In this document: piece by piece, positions 36,167 to 45,640 of the stretch
How positions within the stretch are numbered: the first letter of the stretch is position 1
How the letters are laid out: every line of letters begins with the position of its first letter
NCBI GenBank assembly: GCA_009838975.1
Contig: VXQO01000014.1
Location: forward strand, 1-64,000
Reading direction: 5' to 3'
From: Gemmatimonadota bacterium
Lineage (GTDB): Bacteria > Gemmatimonadota > Gemmatimonadetes > Longimicrobiales > Gaopeijiaceae
DNA length: 64,000 nt
Program-made: the position numbers and the translations under genes
Notes under the pieces: generated by a model
What the model saw: the letters and a program-made list of their open reading frames with translations, nothing else
Database searches by the model: none
What the model was told of the DNA's origin: nothing

Positions 36167-36940
36167 TTACGACGGCGACGCGACCCGCGCCACACCGACC
36201 ATCGAATCACGGGTCACCAACTCCGCCAGTTCCTCTTCCGTCATGTCCGCGGTCCCAGGGGGACGCTGTGGCAGCACCAGGTAGCGAATTTCCGCCGTGC
36301 TGTCCCAGACGCGCACCTCGACATCCTCGGGCAGATCAAGGCCGAACTCCCGCAACACCTCGCGCGGCTCGATCACCGCCCTCGCCCTGTACGCGGACGA
36401 CTTGTACCAGACCGGCGGCAGCCCCAGCGTCGGCCACGGATAGCAGGAGCAGAGGGTGCAGACGATCAGATTGTGAACGCTGTCGGTGTTCGCGACCACC
36501 TTCATGTGCTCGCCCTGCCCGCCGAGGTAGTCCAGTTCACCGATGGCGGAGGTACCATCGGCCAGCAGCCGATCCCGAAACCCCGGATCGACCCATGCGC
36601 GCGCCACCACGCGCGCCCCGTTCTGCGGGCCAATCCGATTCTCGAAGTTGTCGACGATCTCGTCGAGCGCGGCCGGATCCACCATCTCCTTCTCGATCAG
36701 CACCGACTCGAGCGCCCTCACCCGCAACGCGATGTCGGACGGCACGTCCTGGTGGTCATGATCGTGGTCATGACCGTGCCCATGGCCGTGAGTGTGCTCG
36801 TGTGCGTCTGCGTCGTGCACTTCAGCCTCCTCCGTCCGCTCGTTCATCATCTTCCCCGGGGCTGCGAACGCGGCCGCCCCGACTGCCGAGCCCTTGATGA
36901 ACCCGCGCCGGTCGACCGGTCGTTCTCCTGATTCGTCCAT
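36167..36940 (-). CDS. nthA: Nitrile hydratase alpha subunit, with Tat-like N-terminus and His-rich linker
   Basis: 257-aa catalytic subunit. The metal claw is CTLCSC (161-166); Thr at the second position is the cobalt-type form (Fe-type has Ser). Catalytic-domain length is normal, but ~60 residues are added at the front. RRGFIKG at 11-17 followed by an Ala-rich stretch looks like a twin-arginine signal, and residues 42-63 are His/Asp-rich, suited to holding metal. Most nitrile hydratases are cytoplasmic, so export would be unusual. Order is alpha, beta, accessory, not the beta-first order usual for cobalt types. Confidence 0.9.
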   Translation of the reverse strand: MDESGERPVDRRGFIKGSAVGAAAFAAPGKMMNERTEEAEVHDADAHEHTHGHGHGHDHDHDHQDVPSDIALRVRALESVLIEKEMVDPAALDEIVDNFENRIGPQNGARVVARAWVDPGFRDRLLADGTSAIGELDYLGGQGEHMKVVANTDSVHNLIVCTLCSCYPWPTLGLPPVWYKSSAYRARAVIEPREVLREFGLDLPEDVEVRVWDSTAEIRYLVLPQRPPGTADMTEEELAELVTRDSMVGVARVASPS

Positions 36941-37063
36941 GGTGCTCCCCCTGTTTTGCGAGGATTCTGGGCACCCGGGGGCGGGTGGCGCAAGTCGGTG
37001 CAGCCACAGTCAATTACCCGCAACCCTCCGAAGCGACCGGCAACCTCGACAGGCACAGGTATC

Positions 37064-39583
37064 ATGACGCATGGCAACCCCGAACAGCGCAGGTGGCTGT
37101 TTCCGATCCTCGTGAGCACTCCCATCCTTCTCGCCGCAGCCTGCGGAGGTTCGGCCGTCATGGGAACTGCCGCAGCTCCGGAGCCCGCGCCCGGCGAAGG
37201 AGCAACGCCCGCGCCGGATTCCGGTGAACGCACCCATGCGGAAGTCACCGAGGGCGCCGAGTCCGACGAAGGCCTCTTCATCGTTCACCGCAAGGACGAC
37301 GACTTCCTTTTCGAAATCCCCGACTCGGTGCTGGGCCGCGATATGCTTCTCATCAGCCGCATTGCCGGCAAGATGGACGGACTGGGCGGTTTCGCGCCGG
37401 CCGGGGTGGCCACCAACCGCCAGATGGTGCGCTTCGAGCGGCATGGCGAGCGCATTCTCCTGCGCAAGTACTCCGAAGAGGCCGTCGCGGACGACACGCT
37501 GGCGATCGCGGCATCGGTCAGCGCCAACTACTTCGCTCCCATTCTCGCCTCGTGGGAAATCGAGGCCCGTGGCACCGACTCGACGAGTTCCGTCGTGGAT
37601 GTGACCGACTTCTTCGAGGGAGACACGCCCGCGCTTTCGGGACTCAGCCCCGACCAGCGGCGGACCTACCAGGTTCGCCGCCTCGACGCAGACCGGAGCT
37701 TCATCGGGAGTGTGCGCAGCTACCCGCTGAACCTGAACGTGCGCCATACCCTCACCTACGACGCGGGAGCGCCCCCCACCGATCTGCGGGCAAACACCGT
37801 GTCGCTGGAGATGAACCAGTCGCTGGTCCTCCTGCCCACCGAACCGATGCGTCCCCGCTACGCCGATCCGCGCGTCGGCTACTTCACGGTCGACCGCATC
37901 AACTACGGCCTCAATGAGCAGAAAGCCGCCACCGAGACCTTCATTCGCCGCTGGCGCCTGGAGCCGTCCGACCCGGAGGCGTATGCGCGGGGCGAGGTGG
38001 TCGACCCCGTCCAGCCGATTACCTACTACGTGGATCCGGCGACTCCCGAACAGTACGTGGACGCGGTCAAGCGCGGGATCGAGAACTGGCAGCCCGCTTT
38101 CGAGACCGCAGGGTTCAGCAACGCGATCATCGCACTGGAGGCCCCTTCCCGGGCGGAGGACCCCGACTGGGATCCCGAGGATGTGCGCTACTCGGTGGCG
38201 CGCTGGTCGGCAAGCGAGACACGGAACGCGCAGGGTCCCAGCACCTCGGACCCCCGCAGTGGCGAAATCATCGAATCGGACATCGTCTGGTATCACAACC
38301 ACATGCGTTCCTACCGCAACTGGATGATGGTGCAGACGGGCGCCGCAAACCCCGACGCCCGTCAATTGCCGCTGACCGACGCACTGATGGAAGAAGCGAT
38401 GGAACAGGTGATCACCCACGAGATCGGCCACGCGATCGGGCTGCCGCACAACATGGTGGCAAGTTCGTCCTACCCCGTGGACTCGCTGCGCTCGCAGAGC
38501 TTCGCGAGCCGCATGGGGGTCGCGCCGACGATCATGGACTACGCTCGGCAGAACTACATAGCGCAGCCCGGGGACGGTCTCAGGCCCGAGGACTTCCTGA
38601 GGCGTATCGGCGTGTACGACCACTACTCGGTCAACTGGGGATACCGCGTGCTCCCCGACGCCGAGACTCCCCTGGACGAGGTCCCCACCCTCAACCGCTG
38701 GATCGTGGAACGGGCGGGCGACCGCATGTACAAGTACCTGCCGCAGGGCGGACTGGGCGTGACCGATCCCCGCTCACAGACCGAGGACATGGGCGACGAT
38801 CTGGTGCGCGCCAACACGTACGGGATGGACAATCTCCGGAGGATCGTCCCCAACCTGGTCGAGTGGACGACGCAGCCCGGCGAGGACTACGCCGATCTGG
38901 CCGAGATCTACGGCGAGGCGACCAGCCAGTGGTCGCGGTACGTTCGCCACATCGTGACGCTCGTAGGCGGTGTCCACGTCGACCTCAAGACCACTGACCA
39001 GGAAGGGCCGGTCTTTGACGGGCTCCCACGCGCCGAACAGAAGCGGGCAATGGACTGGCTCGCGCGCGAAGCGTTTGCCGCGCCCACCTGGCTGAACGAT
39101 CCCGCGATCCTGGAACGCATCGGTCCCAACGGACCAGGCGTCGCCAACCTCGCCAGGCTCCAGTCCTCGGTCCTCAGCCAGCTTCTGACTCCGCGCCGTC
39201 TGGCCACTCTCGCGGAACTGGAAGCCGCTGGAGACGAAGACCCCTATCCCCTGGTCGAGTTCCTGGACGACTTGCGGAGCGCGGTGTGGCAGGACCTGAA
39301 CGAAGTCTCCGAGATCGATCCCTACCGCAGAGCCCTGCAGCGCACCCATCTGGAGCGAATGGAGTACCTCATGACCGAGGAACCGGCCGGCAACCCCTTC
39401 CAGGGTGCCGCCCCGGACGTGAGCAACTCCGATATCCGCCCACTGGTCAGGGAGCAGCTGCGGATCGTGCGCCTTGAAGTCTCGCAGAGGCTGGACCGGC
39501 AGGTCGCCGACCGCGTGACCGAGGCCCATCTGCACGATGTCGTGGCGCGGATCGACGCAATCCTCGACCCCGGCCCGCCATGA
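37064..39583 (+). CDS. Zinc-dependent metalloprotease (DUF5117/DUF5118 type), lipoprotein
   Basis: 839-aa secreted protease. The lipobox LLAAAC puts the anchor at about Cys27. Zinc motif HEIGHAIGLPHN begins at His452. Upstream are the DUF5118/DUF5117-like parts (GLFIVHRKDDDFLFEIPDSVLGRDMLLISR; YRNWMMVQTGAANPDARQ). ATG 37064 begins the signal peptide; longer forms lack one. Likely acts outside the cell on proteins. It diverges from nitrile hydratase alpha with a 123-bp gap. Confidence 0.92.
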   Translation: MTHGNPEQRRWLFPILVSTPILLAAACGGSAVMGTAAAPEPAPGEGATPAPDSGERTHAEVTEGAESDEGLFIVHRKDDDFLFEIPDSVLGRDMLLISRIAGKMDGLGGFAPAGVATNRQMVRFERHGERILLRKYSEEAVADDTLAIAASVSANYFAPILASWEIEARGTDSTSSVVDVTDFFEGDTPALSGLSPDQRRTYQVRRLDADRSFIGSVRSYPLNLNVRHTLTYDAGAPPTDLRANTVSLEMNQSLVLLPTEPMRPRYADPRVGYFTVDRINYGLNEQKAATETFIRRWRLEPSDPEAYARGEVVDPVQPITYYVDPATPEQYVDAVKRGIENWQPAFETAGFSNAIIALEAPSRAEDPDWDPEDVRYSVARWSASETRNAQGPSTSDPRSGEIIESDIVWYHNHMRSYRNWMMVQTGAANPDARQLPLTDALMEEAMEQVITHEIGHAIGLPHNMVASSSYPVDSLRSQSFASRMGVAPTIMDYARQNYIAQPGDGLRPEDFLRRIGVYDHYSVNWGYRVLPDAETPLDEVPTLNRWIVERAGDRMYKYLPQGGLGVTDPRSQTEDMGDDLVRANTYGMDNLRRIVPNLVEWTTQPGEDYADLAEIYGEATSQWSRYVRHIVTLVGGVHVDLKTTDQEGPVFDGLPRAEQKRAMDWLAREAFAAPTWLNDPAILERIGPNGPGVANLARLQSSVLSQLLTPRRLATLAELEAAGDEDPYPLVEFLDDLRSAVWQDLNEVSEIDPYRRALQRTHLERMEYLMTEEPAGNPFQGAAPDVSNSDIRPLVREQLRIVRLEVSQRLDRQVADRVTEAHLHDVVARIDAILDPGPP

Positions 39584-39605
39584 TCGCGTTCCGGGCTGGC
39601 CGGGC

Positions 39606-40130
39606 CTATTTCAACTCCACCAGCTGTTCGGGATCGACCCGCACCACGATATAGGTGATCGTCTCGGTGATCTCGCTGAACCCGTGTGGGGAGTTCGCCG
39701 GCACGATCACCATGTCGCCCGGCCCGATCTCCCGGCTGACGCCGCCCTCGATGCCGCCGACCGAACTCGGCCCGGTCAGCCTTCGCACGGTCCCGCCGTC
39801 CGGATCGAGGGCACGCGCGTTGGTGAGTTCGCCGCCAGTCATCATCGTCCCCCGCCCGGAGACAACGTAGTAGACCTCGGTCTGGTTGTGGTGCTGGATC
39901 GCACCCGGTGCCGTAGTCGGCGGGCGCCGCACGAGCCCGACCCCGACGTTGTGCCCGCCCGCGTCGATGTGCCGGATCTGCTGGTCGCTCACCCGTCCCT
40001 CGGGCGCGTTTTCGATCGTTGCGAGGATGTCGGCGGCAGAGATGTGGGTGCCCACCGGGTTTTGCTTGTCGCGGGGAGCCGCCGTCCACAGCAGCGCGGC
40101 AGCAATGAGAAGGAAAACGGCTTTGGTCAT
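39606..40130 (-). CDS. Secreted cupin-domain protein
   Basis: 174-aa protein with a signal peptide (VFLLIAAALLWTAAP) and one cupin fold. Metal-binding motif 1 is HHNQTEVYYVVSGRG and motif 2 is PANSPHGFSE. The enzyme or binding role is unknown. The paired palindromic element at 40158-40196 sits 28 bp upstream of its start, over its promoter region, so this gene is the clearest candidate target. Confidence 0.85.
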   Translation of the reverse strand: MTKAVFLLIAAALLWTAAPRDKQNPVGTHISAADILATIENAPEGRVSDQQIRHIDAGGHNVGVGLVRRPPTTAPGAIQHHNQTEVYYVVSGRGTMMTGGELTNARALDPDGGTVRRLTGPSSVGGIEGGVSREIGPGDMVIVPANSPHGFSEITETITYIVVRVDPEQLVELK

Positions 40131-40157
40131 GGCGGATCTCCATGGTTTCTGGCGAAT

Positions 40158-40196
40158 TGTAATGTCAACATTACATAATGTAATCTTTTATTTACA
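40158..40196. promoter_or_regulatory. Paired 18-bp palindromic element, copy B
   Basis: Boxes at 40158-40175 (TGTAATGTCAACATTACA) and 40179-40196 (TGTAATCTTTTATTTACA), offset exactly 21 bp. The first is in the opposite orientation to copy A boxes. An extra perfect 15-bp palindrome ATTACATAATGTAAT spans 40170-40184. It lies just upstream of the cupin gene and overlaps the 3' end of the SulP gene. Confidence 0.75.
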
Positions 40197-41736
40197 ACGA
40201 CTTGTGCGGAAACATGCCGAACACATTGTCGATGAGCTCCCGGGCCTGAGGCGGCACGCCCGTGAGCGTCGCGGGAATCCCCGAACCCCCGAGTTCCTCG
40301 ACCACTCGCTTCAGCACCAGGGCGCCGGTAAGGTCGATCCGTCCCAGTCCCTCCAGGTGAATCACGACCTCCGAGACGTCGTTCGCACGGGCGAGCCGGG
40401 CCATGATCGCTTCCTCGAGCCTCGGCGCCGAAGCGAACCAGAGGATTCCGATCACTTCCAGATGAAGCACGTCCCCCTCCACCCGGCTGTGGAATCCGGC
40501 CCGCCGCTCGCGCCATACGTGGATCGCCAGTGAAACGAGGATCCCCAGCAGCAGCGCCTGCTCGATCCGCGGCGCCAGAAGCAGGCACATCGTCAGGGTG
40601 AACCAGACCACCAGGGCCTGGATCCGGGACAGCCTCCACACGCTCACCAGAAGGCGGGGCTTGACCAGTCCGGCCACGGCGGCGATCACGATTCCCGCCA
40701 GCACTGCCCGCGGCAGGGACGACAGCACGCCGGCAAACGGAAGGAAGACCAGCACGGCCAGGCCGGTCACGGCCCCCGACCAGCGCGACTGTGCGCCGGA
40801 GAGGTGATTCAGACTGCTCCGCGAAAACGAGCCGTCCACCGGCATGCCGCCGAACAGGCCCGATGCGACGTTCGCAGCGCCCTGCGACACGAATTCGCGG
40901 TCGGGGTTCCAGGTCACCCGGTCCTGGGTGGCGAAGCTGCGCGCGATGGCCGTGGACTCCGCAAATCCCACAAAGGCGATCACCGCCCCCGGAACGACCA
41001 GCTGGGGCAGGAACTCCCAGGGCAGCACCAGGCTGAAGGGAGGGAACGACCCGGGGATTTCCCCCACCACCGGTCCGCCGTAGTCGAACAGGACGGCAAA
41101 GAGGACCCCACCGATCACCGCGACCAGCGCACCGGGAAAGAGGACGTGAATCCGGCGGGCCAGCAGGGTCGCCGCAACCGTCAGCACCGTGAGCACCGCG
41201 GCGGCCAGGCTCCACGAACCCGGGCTGCCCAGGACCTGAAGCGTTCTCCCGACGAGTCCGCTTTCGGAAGCGCCGGCCATCCCCAGCGTCGAAGGGAACT
41301 GGGAAAGCAAGATCAGGATCGACGCCCCGGATGTGAAACCCCGCAGCACGGGCTGCGACATCAGGTAGGTGACTTTTCCCGCAGCGATGAACCCGATCAC
41401 GAGCCGCGTCAGCCCCACGACCAGTGCAAGCAGCGCTGCCGCACCCACGTACTCGGAACTCCCCGGAACGGCGATAGTAACCAGTGCGCCGTGGGTCAGC
41501 AGCGCGGTGAGCGCGACCGGGCCGGTCTGCAGGTAGGGACAGTACGCCAGCAGCCCCGCAGCCAGCAGAGGCACCGCGGACGCGTAGAGCCCATGCACGC
41601 TCGGCAACCCCGCCAGTTCGGCATACGCCATGCTTTGGGGGATGATGAGGAGCGCCACGCTCAACCCGGCGACCACATCGCGCGACGTGCCGCGCCGGTG
41701 CCCCCACGCCTGCGAAGAGGACGACCCCCCCGTCAC
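40192..41736 (-). CDS. SulP family anion permease with STAS domain
   Basis: 514-aa transporter with about 11-12 transmembrane helices. SulP signature PQSMAYAELAGLPSVHGLYAS and QGAANVASGLFGGMPVDGSFSRS are present. The C-terminal STAS domain (residues ~390-510) contains VVIHLEGLGRIDLTGALVLKRVVEEL. GTG 41736 shares bases with the TorD-like stop (GTGA). SulP proteins carry sulfate, bicarbonate or other anions. The operon context with a molybdoenzyme suggests sulfate or a sulfur oxyanion here (inference). Confidence 0.88.
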   Translation of the reverse strand: MTGGSSSSQAWGHRRGTSRDVVAGLSVALLIIPQSMAYAELAGLPSVHGLYASAVPLLAAGLLAYCPYLQTGPVALTALLTHGALVTIAVPGSSEYVGAAALLALVVGLTRLVIGFIAAGKVTYLMSQPVLRGFTSGASILILLSQFPSTLGMAGASESGLVGRTLQVLGSPGSWSLAAAVLTVLTVAATLLARRIHVLFPGALVAVIGGVLFAVLFDYGGPVVGEIPGSFPPFSLVLPWEFLPQLVVPGAVIAFVGFAESTAIARSFATQDRVTWNPDREFVSQGAANVASGLFGGMPVDGSFSRSSLNHLSGAQSRWSGAVTGLAVLVFLPFAGVLSSLPRAVLAGIVIAAVAGLVKPRLLVSVWRLSRIQALVVWFTLTMCLLLAPRIEQALLLGILVSLAIHVWRERRAGFHSRVEGDVLHLEVIGILWFASAPRLEEAIMARLARANDVSEVVIHLEGLGRIDLTGALVLKRVVEELGGSGIPATLTGVPPQARELIDNVFGMFPHKSL

Positions 41737-42680
41737 GGCACGTGCCCCGCACCCGCCACGGTGTCCGCCCCGTCCGCGAGCCGCGACAGCAGCGCGGCCG
41801 ACTCCCCCGCGCGTCCGGCCCACCACCGCGCGATCGGGGCCGGCCCCCGCCCCGCCACCCTGGCGCCCCATTCGCGCGCATGGCCCGCCAGCCACCGCAG
41901 CGTCCCGCGGGGATCCTGGGCGAGGAACGAGCCGAGGACATACCGCCGCTCCCCCGCGCGGCACGCGAGCCCGGCCTCCTCCCCGAGCCGCACCAGGTCG
42001 TCGCGGAGCACGATCACGCCGGAGCGCACCGGCACCAGCAGCGAAGCCAGGAAGGCCGTGCCCCCCTCTTCGCGCGGGTCGGCGATTGCGGCAGCCGTCC
42101 GGAGCGCGGCCGGCAGGTAGCTCGGAAAGGCCATCTCGGCCTCGAGCTGTGCCAGGGTCTCGCCAAGGAGCGCTGCCCACGTCTCGTAGAAGGGAGCGCC
42201 GCACGCTTCGAACGACACCAGGTACGGCGCAGTCCAGGACACGATGTGCTCCCAGAGCAGGGTGACCCGCGCCTCGGCCAGCAGGGCGGCGCGTGCCGGG
42301 TCGGATTCATAGCGTTGCCAGTGTTCGACCTCCGCCAGCAGCCCGAGCAACGAGGCGAGGTGGTCGGTCTCGGCGGCGCCAGCCGGTCGGCGGGGGGCGG
42401 CCTCTTCGGCGGTTGCTGCCGCACGGGCGGACCCGCCGTCCACGGCACCGTCCCCGATCCCCAGGGCTCGCCGAAACCCCGCGATCCGGTCCCGCGCCTC
42501 GCCTCCCATCATCCCTTCGGCACCCAGATACACGGAGGCGTACGGATACCGCTGGAACGCGACCACCGCGCCGTGGACCGACGGGTCAGGGACGGGCGGG
42601 AGGCCGAGCGCCTCCGCAATCCTCCGGTGTTCCGGCGCGGGGACCTCGATCAGGGAGCCGAGGGCTCGGAAGAGTTCCAT
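41733..42680 (-). CDS. TorD/DmsD-like molybdoenzyme chaperone
   Basis: 315-aa, mostly helical protein. MELFRALGSLIEVP at the start, with ARVTLLWEHIVSWTAPYLVSFEACGAPFYETWAALLGET, resembles the TorD chaperone family, which guides maturation of DMSO-reductase-type enzymes. It overlaps the molybdopterin subunit gene by 31 nt upstream and SulP by 4 nt downstream. Longer than typical TorD (~200 aa); residues ~90-120 carry an Ala-rich insert. ATG 42680 is the best start. Confidence 0.65.
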   Translation of the reverse strand: MELFRALGSLIEVPAPEHRRIAEALGLPPVPDPSVHGAVVAFQRYPYASVYLGAEGMMGGEARDRIAGFRRALGIGDGAVDGGSARAAATAEEAAPRRPAGAAETDHLASLLGLLAEVEHWQRYESDPARAALLAEARVTLLWEHIVSWTAPYLVSFEACGAPFYETWAALLGETLAQLEAEMAFPSYLPAALRTAAAIADPREEGGTAFLASLLVPVRSGVIVLRDDLVRLGEEAGLACRAGERRYVLGSFLAQDPRGTLRWLAGHAREWGARVAGRGPAPIARWWAGRAGESAALLSRLADGADTVAGAGHVP

Positions 42681-45640
42681 GGAAGCCTGTAGGCCTCTCG
42701 GTCCGGCCGCACCGGACGCAGCAGCCACCAGGGACGCCGGGTCCCGTCGGGTGAGTGCCGCGCCGCATGACGGGTGCGCCGCAGCCACTGCCGGAAGGTC
42801 TCGCGGGATTTTGCGGTGTCGACCGAGATGTCTCCGTAGCGGTCGTCGGGCTCCGCCTTCCCCACCCGCACGGCCTGATGCCAGCAGTGCGCGCCGGAGA
42901 TGGGGTCGGGCTGGACCGGGAAGGTCATGTTCTGGTGCACCCCCACGTCCGTCCACCAGATACGCGCGGTATCGGGATCGGACGACCGGAACGGACCCGT
43001 ACCCTTCTTGAGCGACATCCCCCATCCGCTGCCTTCGCGACCAAGCGACACGGTCGCCATCGACTGGCGCGGGCCGTCCCCCGTCTTCCACCGCCCCATG
43101 TGGTGCGAACACGCCACGACCCCGGGGTGAATCCCCTCGGTAACCCAGGCCTTCACGACGAAATGTCCGATCTGCGTCTCGACACGGACCAGGTCTCCCG
43201 TCCCCACCCCAATCCGGGCGGCGTCGCCGGGATTCAGCCAGAGCGGGTTGGTATGCGCTATCTCGTTGAGCCATTTGGCGTTCGCGCTGCGGGTGTGGAT
43301 CTGCACCGGCAGGCGGAATGTCGAGATGAGGCACATCTGCCCGGGCTCCAGGGCATCGCGGTGCACGTGGCTGCGTATGTATCCCGGCACGGCCATCTCC
43401 GGCCAACCCCACTCGGCCAGCGTCCGGGACCAGAACTCGAGCCGTCCCGACGGCGTGGGGAAGCCTCGCCGCACCTCGCCATTCACCGCAACGCCCACCC
43501 GGCGGCGCCCCTCGGCGTCGCCATCCAGCGGCGGGATCGGCACCACATTCGGCGACGGCGGCGCCGCGGCCCGCGTGTAGGCCCGCCCGGCCGCATCGAC
43601 GTGGGCGTCTTCGAGTTCGGCCTCGGGGACACGCTGCTCGTAGACGGGCCCCACCGCCGCGCCGATCTCGAAGGCGCCGTAGCGCCGCATGTATTCGAGC
43701 GGCGACAATCCCTCCCGCGCGGCGCGCTCCGGGAGGCCCGGGACGGAGTTTTCAAAGATCCACCCGTAGTACTCGTCCACGGTCAGCTTTTCCCCGGGCC
43801 GCTCCCGCGACTCGAAGAAGCGCCGGATGCCCCGTGAGCCGTCTGGGTCGATCCGCCACGTCAGCTCGATCCAGAACTCGTTTTCCTCCCACACGTCGCC
43901 AGGCGTGACATCGCGGGTGGACGACACCTCCTCGCCGAGTCGCTCGCGCGCCGCACGCAGTACCGGTTGACGGAATCCGATCCAGAGGCCGTCGTACTGC
44001 TCGTACGAGGTCAGGTCGTGCCGCTCCGACGAATGGCCCATCGGCAGCACGTAGTCGGCGAAGAAGGCGGTCTCGTTCCAGGTCGGGGTGAGGGCTACAT
44101 GGAGTCCGATGCGCTCGGGGTCGGTGAGCATCTCGATCCACGAGAAGCCGTCGGGATTCGTCCAGACGGGGTTGTAGACCCGGGTGAAATAGACATCCAG
44201 TCGCCCGCCTCTCTCGGCCGTCAGGTGCGGCAGGAGGAACGACATCTCCATCAGGCTCAGCGGATAGTCGGCCGGCCAGGTGAGTTCGTTCCAGCTCTCG
44301 GGGTGCCGTGGGGGCATGCGGATCGGACGCGGCACGAACTTGTTCCACGCGTTCGGGTAGGTTCCCCCGGGCACCGCGACCGCACCCATCAGCGCATTGA
44401 GAAGGAAGAGCGTCCGCGCCACCTGCCAGCCACCCAGGTTGCCCGCGGCAGCGCTCCGCCAGTTGTGGGTGGAGAGGCCGGTGCCGGCGCCGGCCACGAT
44501 CTCGGCGCACGCCGCAATGGTCTCCGCGTCGACGCCGCTCTCCGCAGCCGCGAACTCGAAGGTGTATCCCTCGTAGAGGTTGCGCAGCACGCCCTGGAAG
44601 GCTTCGAAGGTGGATGGCTCGTCGGGGTGGTTCTCGGCCATGTACTCGGTCCAGTTCCACCACCGCTTCACGAACCCCGCGTTGTACCGGCGCGTCCGGA
44701 TCAGGTGGTTGGCAATCGCAAGGAGCACCGCCGCCTCCGAGCCCGGATACGTCGACAGCCAGTGGTCGGCGTGCGTGGCCGTGTTGGAGAGCCGGGTGTC
44801 GAAAACGATCAGCTTCGCGCCCCGCCGCTTGCCCTCCATCACCCGCTGCGCGTGGGGGTTGAAGTAGTGCCCCGCCTCCAGATGGCTGCTGACGAGCAGG
44901 ATCACGCGTGCATTCTCGTGGTCCGGACTGGGCCGGTCCATCCCCATCCACAGGTGGTAGCCGGCCCGCGCGCCAGAGGAACAGATGTTGGTGTGGGAGT
45001 TGTGGCCGTCGACGCCCCAGGCGGCGAGCGTGCGTTCGGTGAAGCCGTCCTCGCCGGGGCGCCCGACGTGGTACATGATCTCGCGGTGCCGGTCCTCGTC
45101 GATGGCCGTGCGGATCCGCCCCGCGATGTCGTCCAGCGCCTCGTCCCAGTCGACCGGCTCCCACTGCCCTCCCCCCCGCTCCCCGGCGCGCTTGAGCGGC
45201 GTGAGGATCCGGTCCGGGTCGGTGAGCTGCGTCACCGTCGCCGGCCCCTTCGCGCAGTTGCGTCCGCGCGACCCCGGATGCTCGGGGTTCCCCTCGAACT
45301 TGCGCACCTCGAGAGTGTCGCGGTCTACGTACGCGAGCAGCCCGCACGCGGACTCGCAGTTGAAGCAGGTCGTCGGCACCAGCATGTAGCGTCGCTCGAC
45401 CCTGTCCGGCCACGCTTTCGAGTCGAGTTCGACCCAGTCGCTCCAGCGCTCCTTCGGGGGGAAGGCGGCCAGGTGGACACGGCTGGCCCCCGGGTAGAAG
45501 GTCTCGCCGCGCTCCTCGACCTCGCGTCGCGCAGCGGAGACCCGCCGGTTGAGGTCGTCGACGGCGGTTGCGGGGGATCCGGCACTCCCGGTTGCGGAAC
45601 CGTTCCCGTGCGGGGCGCTGCCGCGTCGGCCGCGCGTCAC
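42650..45640 (-). CDS. Molybdopterin oxidoreductase, DMSO-reductase family catalytic subunit
   Basis: 996-aa bis-MGD enzyme. An N-terminal 4Fe-4S site uses Cys92, Cys95, Cys99 and Cys129 (CFNCESAC...RGRNCAKG). Cys220 in HTNICSSGAR may ligate molybdenum. The C-terminal molydopterin-dinucleotide domain includes NEIAHTNPLWLNPGDAARIGV. No Tat signal is present, so the enzyme probably faces the cytoplasm. GTG 45640 overlaps the FeS-NrfD stop. Its cytoplasmic location, the FeS and NrfD partner and the SulP gene resemble SoeABC sulfite dehydrogenases; polysulfide or other reductases are alternatives. Confidence 0.88.
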   Translation of the reverse strand: MTRGRRGSAPHGNGSATGSAGSPATAVDDLNRRVSAARREVEERGETFYPGASRVHLAAFPPKERWSDWVELDSKAWPDRVERRYMLVPTTCFNCESACGLLAYVDRDTLEVRKFEGNPEHPGSRGRNCAKGPATVTQLTDPDRILTPLKRAGERGGGQWEPVDWDEALDDIAGRIRTAIDEDRHREIMYHVGRPGEDGFTERTLAAWGVDGHNSHTNICSSGARAGYHLWMGMDRPSPDHENARVILLVSSHLEAGHYFNPHAQRVMEGKRRGAKLIVFDTRLSNTATHADHWLSTYPGSEAAVLLAIANHLIRTRRYNAGFVKRWWNWTEYMAENHPDEPSTFEAFQGVLRNLYEGYTFEFAAAESGVDAETIAACAEIVAGAGTGLSTHNWRSAAAGNLGGWQVARTLFLLNALMGAVAVPGGTYPNAWNKFVPRPIRMPPRHPESWNELTWPADYPLSLMEMSFLLPHLTAERGGRLDVYFTRVYNPVWTNPDGFSWIEMLTDPERIGLHVALTPTWNETAFFADYVLPMGHSSERHDLTSYEQYDGLWIGFRQPVLRAARERLGEEVSSTRDVTPGDVWEENEFWIELTWRIDPDGSRGIRRFFESRERPGEKLTVDEYYGWIFENSVPGLPERAAREGLSPLEYMRRYGAFEIGAAVGPVYEQRVPEAELEDAHVDAAGRAYTRAAAPPSPNVVPIPPLDGDAEGRRRVGVAVNGEVRRGFPTPSGRLEFWSRTLAEWGWPEMAVPGYIRSHVHRDALEPGQMCLISTFRLPVQIHTRSANAKWLNEIAHTNPLWLNPGDAARIGVGTGDLVRVETQIGHFVVKAWVTEGIHPGVVACSHHMGRWKTGDGPRQSMATVSLGREGSGWGMSLKKGTGPFRSSDPDTARIWWTDVGVHQNMTFPVQPDPISGAHCWHQAVRVGKAEPDDRYGDISVDTAKSRETFRQWLRRTRHAARHSPDGTRRPWWLLRPVRPDREAYRLPWNSSEPSAP

